Origin: Nitrospira sp.
GTDB lineage: Bacteria; Nitrospirota; Nitrospiria; Nitrospirales; Nitrospiraceae
Assembly (NCBI GenBank): GCA_019636835.1
Contig: JAHBWU010000015.1
Coordinates: 1 to 55,375 of the forward strand
Length of the DNA: 55,375 nucleotides
Reading direction: 5' to 3'
Part shown: in pieces, positions 37,190 to 45,423 of the stretch
Position numbering within the stretch: position 1 is the first letter of the stretch
How the letters are laid out: every line of letters starts with the position of its first letter
Position numbers and translations under genes: made by a program
Notes under the pieces: generated by a model
What the model saw: only the letters and a program-made list of their open reading frames with translations
What the model was told of the DNA's origin: nothing
Databases searched by the model: none

Positions 37190-37936
37190 ATGAATTCTTC
37201 TAACCCCGACCTTCAGCACTCAACACTCAATCCTCAACATTTCCCTCCACAACGCCTCGGCCTGCTCGGTGGAAGCTTCAATCCTATTCATAATTGTCAT
37301 CTGACCATTGCTCATCACGTCTATGAGCGCATGCAGCTCTCCCAGGTCCTATTCATCCCGACCGGCGACGCACCCCATAAACGGGACGGCTCACTGGCTC
37401 CGGCGAATGTTCGCTACGAAATGGTACGTCTTGCGATTGCTGACAACCCACTTTTCACGGTCTCGGATATCGAGATCCAGCGAAAAGGAAAGTCCTACTC
37501 GATCGATACCGTCCGCGCATTACAACAACACTATAGCCCATCCACGGAGCTGTTCTTCATCATTGGTCTCGACGCATTTCTGGATTTCCCTACATGGAGA
37601 GAACCACACGAGCTTTTAATGATCTGCCACTTCGTGGTGGTGCCTCGACCTGGGCAATCGTTCCGGGCGCTGGCCGAGATGCCGCTGCTTCCCAACCTTC
37701 ATCCACTGGCCCTTGCCCAGCTCGACAACGGCGAGCAGAGGCGACTCGACATCGTCGTCCCTTCCTGCCCGGGGATCACCTGCCTGGCCATTCCACCCTG
37801 TCCGACCTCGGCCTCGGAAATTAGACGGAGAGTTCGGAGCGGACTACCGCTGGCAAATATATTGCCCCCTCCGGTAGAATCCTATATACTTCGTCATAGT
37901 CTTTATCAGGAGGACAACAATCGTACGCGCATCTAA
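37190..37936 (+). CDS. nadD: Nicotinate-nucleotide adenylyltransferase
   Basis: A 248-residue enzyme making nicotinic acid adenine dinucleotide in NAD synthesis. It shows LGLLGGSFNPIHNCHL (substrate loop with the HxGH-like element), FIPTGDAPHK and the C-terminal SEIRRRVRSG. The first 20 residues (SSNPDLQHSTLNPQHFP) are low complexity and may not be part of the mature protein, but no better start is available. An AGGAGG near its 3' end probably serves rsfS. Confidence 0.93.
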   Translation: MNSSNPDLQHSTLNPQHFPPQRLGLLGGSFNPIHNCHLTIAHHVYERMQLSQVLFIPTGDAPHKRDGSLAPANVRYEMVRLAIADNPLFTVSDIEIQRKGKSYSIDTVRALQQHYSPSTELFFIIGLDAFLDFPTWREPHELLMICHFVVVPRPGQSFRALAEMPLLPNLHPLALAQLDNGEQRRLDIVVPSCPGITCLAIPPCPTSASEIRRRVRSGLPLANILPPPVESYILRHSLYQEDNNRTRI

Positions 37937-38339
37937 GGCCACCGCCCTAGCCGTCGCCAGGGCGATGCTCGACAAGAAGGCCCTTGATGTCCAAGTCCTC
38001 CATGTCGCCCCGCTTACTTCAATCGCTGATTACTTGGTCATTGGGTCGGCTGAATCCGACCGACAAACACGCGCGATCGCTGATTCCGTCGCCGAGGTAC
38101 TCACGCGCGTGGGCCAACGGCCGCTGAGTCTCGAAGGCACAACATCTGGCCAATGGGTCCTGATCGATTTTGGCGATGTTGTCGCCCATGTATTCAGACA
38201 CGACACGCGCTCGCACTATGCCCTTGAGCGTCTGTGGAGCGACGCCCGGTCTATCCCGATTCCAGACAACGTGTCGACTTCGACTGCCACACCGAAGAGA
38301 CAGGTGATCCAGAAGGCGACTTCTCGGAAGATGGTCTAA
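37920..38339 (+). CDS. rsfS: Ribosomal silencing factor RsfS, probable AUC start
   Basis: A homologue of RsfS/RsfA, which binds L14 and blocks subunit joining in starvation. The core is ALDVQVLHVAPLTSIADYLV and VLIDFGDVVAHVF. The first ATG in frame is 37965, but it leaves only 5 residues before ALDVQ, lacks the family N-terminal helix and has no ribosome binding site. An AGGAGG at 37908-37913 is spaced 6 nt from an ATC (37920). Starting there adds 15 residues with the pattern of the family helix (SKATALAVARAMLDKK), giving 139 residues and a 17 nt overlap with nadD. The ATC start is an inference; a conservative annotation would begin at 37965 (124 residues). Confidence 0.85.
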   Translation: MVRASKATALAVARAMLDKKALDVQVLHVAPLTSIADYLVIGSAESDRQTRAIADSVAEVLTRVGQRPLSLEGTTSGQWVLIDFGDVVAHVFRHDTRSHYALERLWSDARSIPIPDNVSTSTATPKRQVIQKATSRKMV

Positions 38340-38342
38340 GCT

Positions 38343-39743
38343 ATGTTCAAACTGCTGATCACCATTTTTCTCATCAGCGCCGGCGTGTTCATTTACAGTT
38401 ATTTCCGCGAGTTGAACCCCGGAACGGTCGTCGTCCATACCGCGCCGGGCGCCGAGTTTGAGCTCAGTCCTGTCACGCTGGTGTTGATTTCCATGGCATT
38501 TGGAGCGGTACTCGCGACCCTTGTCGTGGGGTTGCAACACACGACGCACCTGATTTTAAACTGGCGCAGTAACCGCCTTGTCCGCCGCAAGGAGAAGGTC
38601 GATACACTCCACCGAGACGGAACCCATGCGTTTATGTCGAAACGCACCATCGAGGCGATCAGCCTTTTGGAGAAGGCCCTGGCCATTGATCCCAATCGAG
38701 TCGATTCGCTCTTGTGGCTGGGAAACATCCACCGATCAGAGCAAAATTATCCTGAGGCAATTCGACTCCATCAGCATGCGCAACGGGTGGACGATCGGAA
38801 CATCGAAGTCTTGTTGGAATTAGGCAAGGACTTGGAGGAAGCCAAACGTTACGAGGAAGCGCTTCTGACGCTTCAGAAGATTCTCAAGATTGAACCGGAT
38901 AACCTGACGGCGCTCATTCGGAAGCGGAATCTCAATATCCGTATGGAGCGCTGGGGTGAAGCGCTTGAGATTCAACACCGCTTGCTCAAAGCCAATCTTC
39001 CCGCCGCTGAAAAACAGGCGGAATCGGCACTGCTGGTCGGATGCACGTATGAAGTCGGGCGTCAACTGCTCGAGCGTGGTCATCCCGACAAAGCTCGGCG
39101 ATACTTCCGCGGCGCCATCAAGAAAGACCGCAGTTTTCTCCCAGCCTATATCGGAATGGGCGAAATTCTGCTCCACGAAGGCAAGACCAAAGATGCCGTC
39201 GAAATCCTCAAGAAGGTCTATTCACGGACTCGAAGCGTGATCATTCTGCATCGGCTGGAAGAACTCTTCTTGGATCAAGGCGAGCCGAGTGAAATCATTC
39301 GAGTCTATCAGGAGGCCTTACAGCAAGATCCGCACAATCCGATTCTCCAGTTTTATCTCGGTAAGCTCTACTATCGTCTGGAAATGGTGGATGAAGCATT
39401 CGACCTGCTGACGACGATCGAAGGCCCGCAGGACCATCTGTTGGACTATCACAAGATCATGGCCAACCTGCACTTGCGGAAGCAGCATTTTGAAGAGGCT
39501 ATCGTTGAATTGAAGAAGGCCCTCAGTTTCAAGAAGCGCGTGGTCGTCCCCTATATCTGTACACAGTGCCAGCAGGAGTCCGTCGAGTGGTCTGGCCGCT
39601 GCCGGCGCTGTGCCAAGTGGAACACACTCACCGCCCTCCCTTGGCTGGAAGCCGGCCATACCGCTGCCGACTCAGTTGGAGAACCCAGCTCCGTCCGTGC
39701 AGTCCCCTATCAAGGCATTGCTTCTCCGTTTGAAACCGTGTAG
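38343..39743 (+). CDS. LapA-LapB fusion-like TPR protein
   Basis: A 466-residue protein. Two transmembrane segments at residues 3-17 and 38-60 carry the LapA (DUF1049) pattern. TPR repeats fill about 90-390, and the C-terminus has a rubredoxin-like zinc site with two CxxC pairs (CTQCQ and CRRCAKW). In E. coli, lapA and lapB are separate genes that control LPS synthesis through LpxC turnover; here they are fused. It follows rsfS by 3 nt. A role in LPS assembly is expected from the family. Confidence 0.86.
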   Translation: MFKLLITIFLISAGVFIYSYFRELNPGTVVVHTAPGAEFELSPVTLVLISMAFGAVLATLVVGLQHTTHLILNWRSNRLVRRKEKVDTLHRDGTHAFMSKRTIEAISLLEKALAIDPNRVDSLLWLGNIHRSEQNYPEAIRLHQHAQRVDDRNIEVLLELGKDLEEAKRYEEALLTLQKILKIEPDNLTALIRKRNLNIRMERWGEALEIQHRLLKANLPAAEKQAESALLVGCTYEVGRQLLERGHPDKARRYFRGAIKKDRSFLPAYIGMGEILLHEGKTKDAVEILKKVYSRTRSVIILHRLEELFLDQGEPSEIIRVYQEALQQDPHNPILQFYLGKLYYRLEMVDEAFDLLTTIEGPQDHLLDYHKIMANLHLRKQHFEEAIVELKKALSFKKRVVVPYICTQCQQESVEWSGRCRRCAKWNTLTALPWLEAGHTAADSVGEPSSVRAVPYQGIASPFETV

Positions 39744-39858
39744 GTTTCCCGCCACCGTCTGCTGAGTATTTGGTCTACCGGTTTGTGAAAGAGACCTGCT
39801 CTTCGATTCGATAGATCGGAAGCACAGCAGATCACCACGTCAATACTTTGAGGATTCA

Positions 39859-40851
39859 ATGACTTATATGACTTTGGCAGATAAAGCACTCAATGACGAA
39901 TCCCTGACCAGAGAAGAGTGCAACTCCGTCCTGACGACACCGGATGGCGAATTGCTCGCGTTGTTGCATGCAGCCTTTCAAGTCCGCTCCAAATACTTCG
40001 GCAGGACCGTTCGCCTTCAAATGCTGCAGAATGCCAAGAGCGGAGCCTGCCAAGAAGACTGCCACTACTGTTCACAGTCTTCCATCTCAACAGCGCCGAT
40101 CGAGCGCTACAACCTGCTTCCACAAAAGCAGATGATCGAAGGTGCGCGACAAGCCGCTGCCTCAAAAGCCCAGCGTTATTGCATCGTCATCAGCGGACGA
40201 AGCCCACTGGATCGGGAAATCGACGAAATCGCCGGGGCCGTTCGTTCGATCAAGCAGGAGATTCCGATCCAGATTTGTTGCTCACTCGGTTTGATGAATG
40301 AATCCCAAGCCAAGCGCCTAAAAGCCGCTGGTGTCGACCGGGTGAATCACAACCTGAACACCAGCGAAGCCTTCCACTCGTCGATCTGCACCACCCACAC
40401 CTTTCAAGACCGACTGGCGACTATCAGGAATGCCAGAGCGGCTGGACTGGAAATCTGTTCAGGCGGAATCGTGGGCATGGGTGAGAAAGATGAGGATGTC
40501 ATTGAGCTGGCGATGGCCCTGCGTGACGTGAAACCGGATTCCATTCCCTTGAATACACTGCATCCAGTCGCGGGTACGCCATTGGAAAGTTGTGATGCCC
40601 TCACACCTCAACGCTGTCTCAAAGTATTGTGCCTCTTCCGTTTTCTGCACCCTCGCACTGAAATCCGCATCGCGGGCGGTCGCGAACACAACCTGCGTAG
40701 CCTTCAACCGTTGGCACTCTATCCAGCCGACTCAGTCTTCGTGAACGGCTACCTGACGACACCAGGCGCACCGGCCCCGGAAGTCTGGGGGATGATTCAA
40801 GACCTCGGCTTCACCATCGAAGTGGACTATCAGCAGCCTGTGGCAAGCTAA
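39859..40851 (+). CDS. bioB: Biotin synthase
   Basis: A 330-residue radical SAM enzyme inserting sulfur into dethiobiotin. The radical SAM cluster motif CxxxCxxC is CQEDCHYC near residues 66-73. Later NHNLNTSEAFHS and RIAGGREHNL are biotin-synthase hallmarks. It stands alone, without other bio genes in this window. A small toxin-like gene follows 8 nt later. Confidence 0.96.
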   Translation: MTYMTLADKALNDESLTREECNSVLTTPDGELLALLHAAFQVRSKYFGRTVRLQMLQNAKSGACQEDCHYCSQSSISTAPIERYNLLPQKQMIEGARQAAASKAQRYCIVISGRSPLDREIDEIAGAVRSIKQEIPIQICCSLGLMNESQAKRLKAAGVDRVNHNLNTSEAFHSSICTTHTFQDRLATIRNARAAGLEICSGGIVGMGEKDEDVIELAMALRDVKPDSIPLNTLHPVAGTPLESCDALTPQRCLKVLCLFRFLHPRTEIRIAGGREHNLRSLQPLALYPADSVFVNGYLTTPGAPAPEVWGMIQDLGFTIEVDYQQPVAS

Positions 40852-40859
40852 TCGCTATA

Positions 40860-41390
40860 GTGAACGACGGACCGCTTCGACACCCTCGCTGCATTATCAT
40901 CGCCGGACCAAACGGTTCGGGAAAGACCACGTTCGCGAGAGAATATCTGCTACGCGAAACCAATGTGATTCACTTTGTGAATGCCGACCTCATCGCGGGT
41001 GGACTTTCTCCTCTTCGACCCGAACTGGCCGCCCGACAAGCAGGTCGTCTGGTCCTCGGAGAACTCACTCGTTTGGCTGGCGCTCGGAAGAGCTTTGCGT
41101 TTGAAAGCACGTTAAGCGGTCGCACCTATCTTCGACTTCTGAATAAGTGGAAATCAGCTGGATACCGGATTGAAATCGTGTTCTTGTCTTTACCATCGGT
41201 CCATCTGGCACTCCAACGAATCGCAGGTCGCGTTCGTCAGGGCGGCCATGATGTCCCAAGATCTGACGTAGTACGTCGCTTTGATCGCAGCTTGAAGAAC
41301 TTTCATGACTTGTACCACCCTCTTGCTGATGCATGGGCAATTTATGATAATTCTGGGCCTGCCCCTCAACTGCTGGAGCGAGTCACATGA
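40860..41390 (+). CDS. Zeta-toxin-like P-loop kinase
   Basis: A 176-residue P-loop protein. The start GTG lies 8 nt after bioB. The Walker A is IIIAGPNGSGKTTFAREY, followed by NADLIAGG and FAFESTLSG, typical of the zeta-toxin/UDP-GlcNAc kinase family. Relatives phosphorylate UDP-N-acetylglucosamine and block cell-wall synthesis. It overlaps a small basic 51-residue gene by 4 nt (ATGA), giving a probable toxin-partner pair. Confidence 0.86.
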   Translation: MNDGPLRHPRCIIIAGPNGSGKTTFAREYLLRETNVIHFVNADLIAGGLSPLRPELAARQAGRLVLGELTRLAGARKSFAFESTLSGRTYLRLLNKWKSAGYRIEIVFLSLPSVHLALQRIAGRVRQGGHDVPRSDVVRRFDRSLKNFHDLYHPLADAWAIYDNSGPAPQLLERVT

Positions 41391-41542
41391 AGACAAAGCG
41401 GCAGACGGAGAACACCCGGTTTGTGCAGAGCGTCGGGCGCGCACTGCGCCGAGCGGCTAAGGCAGCTCGCAAAACCGCCAAGATGTATGGAACGCCGATT
41501 TATGTGTGGGAAAACGGCAAGGTGGTGGCAAAGAAACCTTGA
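41387..41542 (+). CDS. Small basic partner of the zeta-like protein
   Basis: A 51-residue ORF beginning at an ATG that overlaps the upstream stop as ATGA. The product is strongly basic (many Arg/Lys in RALRRAAKAARKTA) and ends YVWENGKVVAKKP. Position and size suggest an antitoxin or accessory protein, although zeta systems usually place the antitoxin first. I do not recognise a named family. Confidence 0.65.
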   Translation: MKTKRQTENTRFVQSVGRALRRAAKAARKTAKMYGTPIYVWENGKVVAKKP

Positions 41543-41724
41543 GCTTTTTGAAATAGCATTCACCAGATATTTTTCTAGAAGTGGAGGGCCTTGCCGTCAA
41601 GTTTCTACAATATCCTCGGCAAAAACTAACCATTCTTCGGCGCAATAGCTTCAAACACGAAGTAAAAAATCGATTAGTTTTTTGATCGCTCTTAGGAATA
41701 CTCTTTCCTCATCAGAATACCTGG

Positions 41725-43107
41725 ATGCGTAACCAAGAGCCCATAGAAGAACCTGGCTATTTCTGGCTCTCTACCCAGCCAGAGACTAAGTTACCTGGAA
41801 CGCTCTATATCTCTGAATCCTGCGAAATAACCCTTGAGATTCTCGGCATGTTTGGCGACCCCATTGCCGCGCTGAAAAAACCAGGTACCTTAAGCCGGAT
41901 TGTTGGCCTGATCAGGAGCGAGTACATCACACTGGATTTGTGCGCCTATAAGAGGAAGAATGTTCGGTTTTCTGGAATATCGAAATCCATTATCACCGCC
42001 AAATTTGCATTCCTTGGTGTTGCCTATGACGACAAGGAAGTCATCCGATTCTCCAAGTTTGTTTTTTCGGTAGAAGGGCTTGATGAATGGCTATTAATCA
42101 CAGGGATCAAAACCGAACTCAACGCAGATGATTTGAGTGTATCAATTCAATATGACCGTCCCAAGGACATTTCATTACAGCTTCCAGGTGACATTAATCT
42201 CACATTCTTGTTTAGCTATTCTATGACTGGTGGAGGTACTGAACTTGAAGCGAAGATAAATCAGAAGGCCTTCATAGCACTTCATTCGAAAACCGAGAAG
42301 CCCATTGAGGATTTCCTATCCTTGGTCTACAAGATTAATCTTTTTCTGTGTTTCGCGATTGACAAGACAGTGTCGTTAGATTTTACAGAAGGCTTCTCGC
42401 AGAACCTTATGAAGGAAGGAGAGCCCGGCAAGACCGTGCAACAACCTGTCAGGATCTACCATAAGATCATTCCTCATATCGAGCCGACCCCGAAAATCTA
42501 TTGGCACGATATGCTATTTCGATATGACCAGGTTGCGGAGGACTTGGAAGGGCTTCTCGCAAAATGGCTCGCTAATTATCAACTCTCTGAACCCGCCTTC
42601 AACCTATATTTCGCCTATAAGTCTGGCGCTCAAAGATACATTGATGGTCGATTTCTCTCTCTAGTACAGGGCATAGAGACATTGCATCGTCGTAACTCAA
42701 CGAAGACTTTGATGCCATCAGATGAGTTTAAACGACTTGTTCAAACTCTATTGGGAGGCTGCCCTAGTGAAAAGAAGCAATGGCTCAACGCAAGGATAGC
42801 CTATGGTAATGAGCTGCCATTACGGCAGCGACTGACAGAAATGATTGAACCCTTTCAGGCTCTATATGGTACCAAGGAGGAGCGAATAACTTTTATTGAA
42901 ATGGTTATAGATACTCGCAACTACTTAACCCACTATGACGAAAAGCTATCGGATAAAGCGGCTACAGGCATTCCGCTCTGGCGGCTTTGCATGAAGATCG
43001 AGGTCTTGTTTCAATTACATTTCCTCCGGCTAATGGGACTCTCAGAGCCTCTCATAAAGACGCTTGCTATGGAAAACGAGTCCATCAAGTGGAAACTAAA
43101 GCAATAG
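41725..43107 (+). CDS. ApeA-like HEPN anti-phage protein
   Basis: A 460-residue protein with the architecture of ApeA. The N-terminal ApeA-type domain begins MRNQEPIEEPGYFWL and the C-terminal HEPN domain carries the catalytic RNxxxH motif as RNYLTH near residues 395-400. ApeA acts alone in abortive phage defence as an RNase. A+T content is higher than in the neighbours, consistent with acquisition. No clear ribosome binding site precedes the ATG. Residue positions are approximate. Confidence 0.85.
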   Translation: MRNQEPIEEPGYFWLSTQPETKLPGTLYISESCEITLEILGMFGDPIAALKKPGTLSRIVGLIRSEYITLDLCAYKRKNVRFSGISKSIITAKFAFLGVAYDDKEVIRFSKFVFSVEGLDEWLLITGIKTELNADDLSVSIQYDRPKDISLQLPGDINLTFLFSYSMTGGGTELEAKINQKAFIALHSKTEKPIEDFLSLVYKINLFLCFAIDKTVSLDFTEGFSQNLMKEGEPGKTVQQPVRIYHKIIPHIEPTPKIYWHDMLFRYDQVAEDLEGLLAKWLANYQLSEPAFNLYFAYKSGAQRYIDGRFLSLVQGIETLHRRNSTKTLMPSDEFKRLVQTLLGGCPSEKKQWLNARIAYGNELPLRQRLTEMIEPFQALYGTKEERITFIEMVIDTRNYLTHYDEKLSDKAATGIPLWRLCMKIEVLFQLHFLRLMGLSEPLIKTLAMENESIKWKLKQ

Positions 43108-43688
43108 GCTTGTTCATATCCAGGCCCTTCTCATCCTACTTCTCCTCTTCCATACGCGTCCGAAGCGCCCATGGCAGCATTTGATTGGAGGCTGGCACCG
43201 CATTGACCTTTGGAAACCAGTTTGAACAGTCCATCAAGGGTGCCCTGATTGAGCGACCCGGAATCGGACTTCATCCACATAGGCATAGGCGGAAGTTCGT
43301 TCCCTCGCAAACAACCCACAGCGATAGAGACCCAATATCCAACCTGTCGTAGGACGGGTTAATAGAAAATAGCCCGATCGATCATTCATGGTAGTTCTGA
43401 CGTGATTCTGCACAGCGCCTGAACCCCACAATGGACCAAAAATCTGGACATTCTACTATTCGGAGATCATCTCGTCCTCGCCGAAAGCTGACTGGTCAAG
43501 CTGGTTTGGAGCTGCTAAACCACCGCATGAGGCGATGTCTTTGCCTAGTTGCATTCCTCAGGGCGGACGCCTAGGCTATACCCGATTGGTAGGTCGCCGT
43601 GCTGATGTCCCCATACCACTTATTTCAGGGCGACGCCGCCTGTTCTACTGAATGATACCCGCAATGCGGGCGGGTAGAGGAGGGCCCG
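43108..43688. other. Intergenic stretch without a supported gene
   Basis: About 580 nt between ApeA and the ACT protein. Minus-strand frames at 43131-43431 are shorter than 66 codons and unrecognised. Just before the ACT gene there is a small hairpin (CCCGCA/TGCGGG around 43652-43664), then GAGGAGG as its ribosome binding site. Confidence 0.45.
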
Positions 43689-44102
43689 ATGGCTGATCTG
43701 ATTCGCACTGCCCACTATTTCAAAATGACCATTCCAGATAAGTCCGGAACCTTGGCTCACATGCTGGGGCTACTCCACGACGCCGGAGTCAACCTGCTGG
43801 CGGTCCATGCGTTTCCTCGGATGCGTCGCACGCAAGTGGATGTGGTGCCGGAAGATCCTACGACCTTCAAGGATGCTGTGAAGCCACTGAAGTGGAAAAT
43901 GCATGGCCCGAAAGCGTGTTTCTTGGTGGATGGCGATGATCGTCCAGGAGCGCTGGTGGAGCTGACCGACCAGCTTGCTTCAGCCAAAATCAACCTGACT
44001 GCTGTGACCGCAACAACGGCCGGTCAGGGACGCTTCGGCGCCATTCTGTGGGTCAAGACGCGGGATGTGAAAAAAGCCGCCAAAGTCCTGGGCACGAGAT
44101 AG
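43689..44102 (+). CDS. Tandem ACT domain protein
   Basis: A 137-residue protein built from two ACT modules. The first is KMTIPDKSGTLAHMLGLLHDAGVNL and the second begins CFLVDGDDRPGALVELTDQL. ACT domains bind amino acids and regulate enzymes. As a stand-alone protein its target is unknown. A strong ribosome binding site (GAGGAGGGCCCG) precedes the ATG. Confidence 0.87.
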   Translation: MADLIRTAHYFKMTIPDKSGTLAHMLGLLHDAGVNLLAVHAFPRMRRTQVDVVPEDPTTFKDAVKPLKWKMHGPKACFLVDGDDRPGALVELTDQLASAKINLTAVTATTAGQGRFGAILWVKTRDVKKAAKVLGTR

Positions 44103-44166
44103 ACAGGCGGATTGCAGGACCCGCTTCGGCTCGTCCGCGCGGCAGTAGATTCCGCTTTCGAATTTC

Positions 44167-44298
44167 TCATTTCCGAACCAAAGGTACAGCCTTATTGGCC
44201 TGCTCAAACTCGACGATCGTGTCATACAGCATGACGAAGGCTTCCTCCCACCCTGGTTCTTGACGAGCACGTAGCTGCGACGTAGGGTATCTCCCCAT
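44167..44298 (-). CDS. Possible 43-residue small protein, divergent from trmL
   Basis: A minus-strand frame whose ATG overlaps the trmL start by 2 nt. The product ends GWEEAFVMLYDTIVEFEQ..., with coding-like composition and a well-formed amphipathic helix. The ribosome binding site is weak (AGGATG). I cannot tell whether it is expressed or is the tail of a lost gene. Confidence 0.25.
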   Translation of the reverse strand: MGRYPTSQLRARQEPGWEEAFVMLYDTIVEFEQANKAVPLVRK

Positions 44299-44761
44299 GT
44301 TCGACGTCATCCTGTATCAACCGCAAATCCCTCCTAACACCGGAAACATTATCCGTCTCTGCGCGAATACCGGCGTAGGACTACACCTTATCAAACCGTT
44401 GGGGTTTTCCCTCGAAGACAAACAGCTCGTACGCGCCGGCTTGGATTACCACGAGTTCGCCACGCTCAGCGTCTACGACAACTGGACCGAGTGCGCGGCA
44501 CGGTTCACAACTCACCGCATGTTCGCCGTCTCTACACGCAACTCTCGACATTACGACCGTGTTACCTATACCAAAGGCGATGCATTTGTTTTCGGTCCTG
44601 AAACCAGTGGGCTGCCGACCGCACTGCTTGAATCGTTTTCGGAAGAACGGCGCATCCGTTTACCGATGCTCCCTGAGAGTCGCAGCCTCAACCTTTCGAA
44701 CGCCGTGGCAGTGGTCGTCTACGAAGCTTGGCGACAGATGAGTTTTGAGAACGGGCGCTGA
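44297..44761 (+). CDS. trmL: tRNA (cytidine/uridine-34 2'-O)-methyltransferase
   Basis: A 154-residue SPOUT-family enzyme methylating the wobble ribose of tRNA-Leu. The trefoil-knot signatures GPETSGLP and PESRSLNLSNAVAVVVYE are present. The length is standard. It is followed 29 nt later by a membrane protein gene. Confidence 0.94.
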   Translation: MFDVILYQPQIPPNTGNIIRLCANTGVGLHLIKPLGFSLEDKQLVRAGLDYHEFATLSVYDNWTECAARFTTHRMFAVSTRNSRHYDRVTYTKGDAFVFGPETSGLPTALLESFSEERRIRLPMLPESRSLNLSNAVAVVVYEAWRQMSFENGR

Positions 44762-44790
44762 CGTTCGTTCTTCGTGTGAAAGGCCGCCTG

Positions 44791-45357
44791 ATGGCGTCAG
44801 CATTCTCCCATGCGTTCGTTGCCCTCGCATTCGGCAAGGCTTTCCGACATCCGAGCATGACTTGGCCGGTTTTGCTTCTTGGTATGACTTGTTCGATTGT
44901 TCCGGATCTCGATGTCATCGGTTTTTACTTCGGCATCCAATACGGCGACCTCTGGGGTCATCGCGGCATGACACATTCCCTCTTGTTTGCCGGCCTGTTG
45001 AGCGCTGCTCTTGTGGCCATGTGGCATAGGTGGAAAGTAAGGACACCACAGCTTGGAATATTTATTTATCTCTTCCTCTGCACCGCATCGCATGGTGTGC
45101 TGGATGCGCTGACCGACGGCGGACTGGGTGTGGCCTTCTTCTCCCCGTTCGATTCAAGTCGATATTTTTTCTCGGCTCGACCCGTTGCCGTATCTCCGAT
45201 CGGCGTCAGCGCATTTTTTAGCGAGGAGGCTTTTCACGTGCTTGTCAGCGAGGTGACATGGATCTGGCTCCCGACCATGGCGGGGTTCCTAATCGCTCGC
45301 GGGCTACACGCTGTACGATCGGCTCAATGCGCTGTGAAGCAAGCACAGGGAGATTGA
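44791..45357 (+). CDS. YdjM/DUF457 family membrane metal-dependent hydrolase
   Basis: A 188-residue inner-membrane protein. The start at ATG 44791 is preferred over GTG 44776 because AAAGG is 7 nt upstream. It has four or five transmembrane segments and a His-rich catalytic pattern: SHAF near the start, HRGMTHS and SHGVLDALTDGG. Relatives are LexA-regulated membrane hydrolases of unclear substrate. It is convergent with the FapF-like gene. Confidence 0.84.
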   Translation: MASAFSHAFVALAFGKAFRHPSMTWPVLLLGMTCSIVPDLDVIGFYFGIQYGDLWGHRGMTHSLLFAGLLSAALVAMWHRWKVRTPQLGIFIYLFLCTASHGVLDALTDGGLGVAFFSPFDSSRYFFSARPVAVSPIGVSAFFSEEAFHVLVSEVTWIWLPTMAGFLIARGLHAVRSAQCAVKQAQGD

Positions 45358-45423
45358 TCACTCTCGATAAAAATGACCCATCGATCTCACCCGGTATCTG
45401 AAAATCGCGTCTGACGGATCGAC

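Noticed and set aside
43131..43431. Short minus-strand frames after ApeA
   Set aside because: Overlapping short frames, no start signals, no known family.
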